Source: Phocaeicola_A sp045545095 (GTDB lineage: Bacteria; Bacteroidota; Bacteroidia; Bacteroidales; Bacteroidaceae). From it: a stretch of DNA of 44,184 nt. Of this stretch, positions 43,764 to 44,184 are shown one piece after another. The translations under genes and the position numbers were made by a program. The stretch is taken from the NCBI GenBank assembly GCA_045545095.1, contig JAZQAG010000040.1, positions 1 through 44,184 of the forward strand. The letters are read 5' to 3'. Each line of letters starts with the position of its first letter. The stretch's first letter is position 1. Below the pieces are notes generated by a model, which saw nothing but the letters and a program-made list of their open reading frames with translations, searched no databases and was not told where the DNA came from.

Positions 43764-43771
43764 CAAAGATA
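43764..43771 (-). promoter_or_regulatory. -7 box (TATCTTTG) for GH31-GH51 operon
   Basis: Full TAnnTTTG match on the minus strand, 28 bases before the ATG at 43736. The upstream Met at 43775 lies before it, supporting the later start. Confidence 0.65.
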
Positions 43772-43854
43772 ACATCTTTATCAGAAATAAAGAAACAAGA
43801 AGTTCAAAAAGTAATGATATAATGTATTTGACATCGAAAATCAGGGGACAAAAA

Positions 43855-43880
43855 AAGGAGCCACATTTCTGTAACTCCTT
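43855..43880 (-). terminator. tRNA operon terminator
   Basis: On the minus strand AAGGAG (43875-43880) pairs with CTCCTT (43855-43860), followed by a run of T. It lies 15 bases after the tRNA-Glu 3' end. Confidence 0.75.
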
Positions 43881-43894
43881 GATTTTTAGCTTTG

Positions 43895-43966
43895 TAGCGC
43901 CTACGGGAATCGAACCCGTGTTCCATGCGTGAGAGGCATGTGTCCTAGCCGCTAGACGAAAGCGCC
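43895..43966 (-). tRNA. tRNA-Glu (anticodon CTC)
   Basis: A 72-nt cloverleaf on the minus strand. The acceptor strand GGCGCTT pairs with AGGCGCT through two G-U pairs. The T arm is ACGGG-TTCGATT-CCCGT. The anticodon stem CATGC/GCATG encloses loop CTCTCAC with anticodon CTC (plus-strand 43931-43933), reading GAG. CCA is not encoded. It is the second tRNA of a two-gene unit. Confidence 0.93.
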
Positions 43967-43988
43967 ATCTGCATATTGAAGAAAGAAG

Positions 43989-44075
43989 CGGAAGCGGGGG
44001 GATTCGAACCCCCGGTACGGTTACCCGTACGTCAGTTTAGCAAACTGGTGGTTTCAGCCACTCACCCACACTTCC
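43989..44075 (-). tRNA. tRNA-Ser (anticodon GCT)
   Basis: An 87-nt class II tRNA on the minus strand. Acceptor GGAAGTG pairs with CGCTTCC (one G-U), with discriminator G. The anticodon loop is TTGCTAA, anticodon GCT (plus-strand 44039-44041), reading AGC/AGT. A long variable arm (GTACGG-GTAA-CCGTAC) and T arm GGGGG-TTCGAAT-CCCCC confirm serine. It is upstream of tRNA-Glu by 22 bases. Confidence 0.95.
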
Positions 44076-44116
44076 AAACGGGTCACTTAAACCGAGCATC
44101 TTTCTCAAATGCGGTG

Positions 44117-44147
44117 CAAAGGTAGAGATTTATTTTGGATTGCACAA
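44117..44147 (-). promoter_or_regulatory. Promoter for tRNA-Ser/tRNA-Glu unit
   Basis: On the minus strand a -33 TTG (44145-44147) lies 20 bases before a -7 TACCTTTG (44117-44124). The tRNA-Ser 5' end is at 44075. Confidence 0.7.
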
Positions 44148-44167
44148 CGTTTTCCAAAACTTTTTTC

Positions 44168-44175
44168 TACCTTTG
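44168..44175 (+). promoter_or_regulatory. -7 box (TACCTTTG) facing out of the window
   Basis: Full TAnnTTTG match on the plus strand, divergent to the tRNA promoter. Whatever it drives lies beyond the window edge. Confidence 0.45.
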
Positions 44176-44184
44176 TGGCAAATA

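Overview
The window looks like chromosome from a gut-type Bacteroidales, most likely Bacteroides or a close relative. Evidence: repeated TAnnTTTG-type -7 promoter boxes placed 20-60 bp before genes with no strong Shine-Dalgarno sites, many SPII lipoproteins, GH51/GH31 polysaccharide enzymes, DUF4136 and S41 lipoproteins, and a FtsB/DivIC-type septum protein. Assignment is from sequence reading only; no database search was run.

Layout. (1) 1-8335 is a defence island: the tail of an unrecognised gene, a DUF262 (DGQQR) protein, a C5-cytosine methyltransferase, a McrB-type AAA+ motor, a YhcG-type PD-(D/E)XK protein, a McrC/LlaJI-type nuclease of 762 residues and a Nudix hydrolase. The yhcG-like gene is wedged between mcrB and mcrC and bracketed by a perfect 28-bp direct repeat that copies the first 28 bases of mcrC, so the insertion event can be read directly. 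The mcrB gene is itself a composition mosaic. (2) 8500-12700 holds small metabolic and envelope genes (alpha/beta hydrolase, DUF3237, FecE-like ABC ATPase, PAP2 phosphatase with a barrel-like tail). Between them lie strict 7-bp-period arrays that begin in or beside stop codons. (3) 12700-27670 is mostly housekeeping: GH51 arabinofuranosidase, threonine ammonia-lyase, outer-membrane protein plus DUF4136 lipoprotein, nadC, M23 peptidase, FtsB-like protein, phosphohexomutase, C69 dipeptidase, DNA/RNA endonuclease and S41 protease.

(4) 27890-34760 is a one-direction, seven-gene lipid/polyene-type operon: membrane acyltransferase, ketosynthase, acyl carrier protein, two hotdog dehydratase-like proteins, a 4HBT thioesterase and an MMPL exporter. 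The set and order recall aryl-polyene (APE) clusters, but the aryl-starter, ligase, ketoreductase and LolA-like genes are absent here. (5) 34760-35640 is non-coding but highly structured: a 22-bp-period array of GGGAAC/GTTTCCC palindromes, an orphan TACA-TT-TGTA operator-like site, and a self-contained small RNA gene with its own -7 box, a 39-bp nested rod structure and an intrinsic terminator. (6) 35644-38123 is a three-lipoprotein operon whose last member carries a DnaJ-type cysteine finger. (7) 38225-43736 is a two-gene glycosidase operon (GH31 with PA14, then GH51 with a propeller-like N-terminus), followed by tRNA-Glu and tRNA-Ser on the minus strand.

The most novel items are the 28-bp-bracketed yhcG insertion inside the McrBC-type locus, the stop-codon-associated heptad arrays, the rod-shaped small RNA and the reduced APE-like operon.
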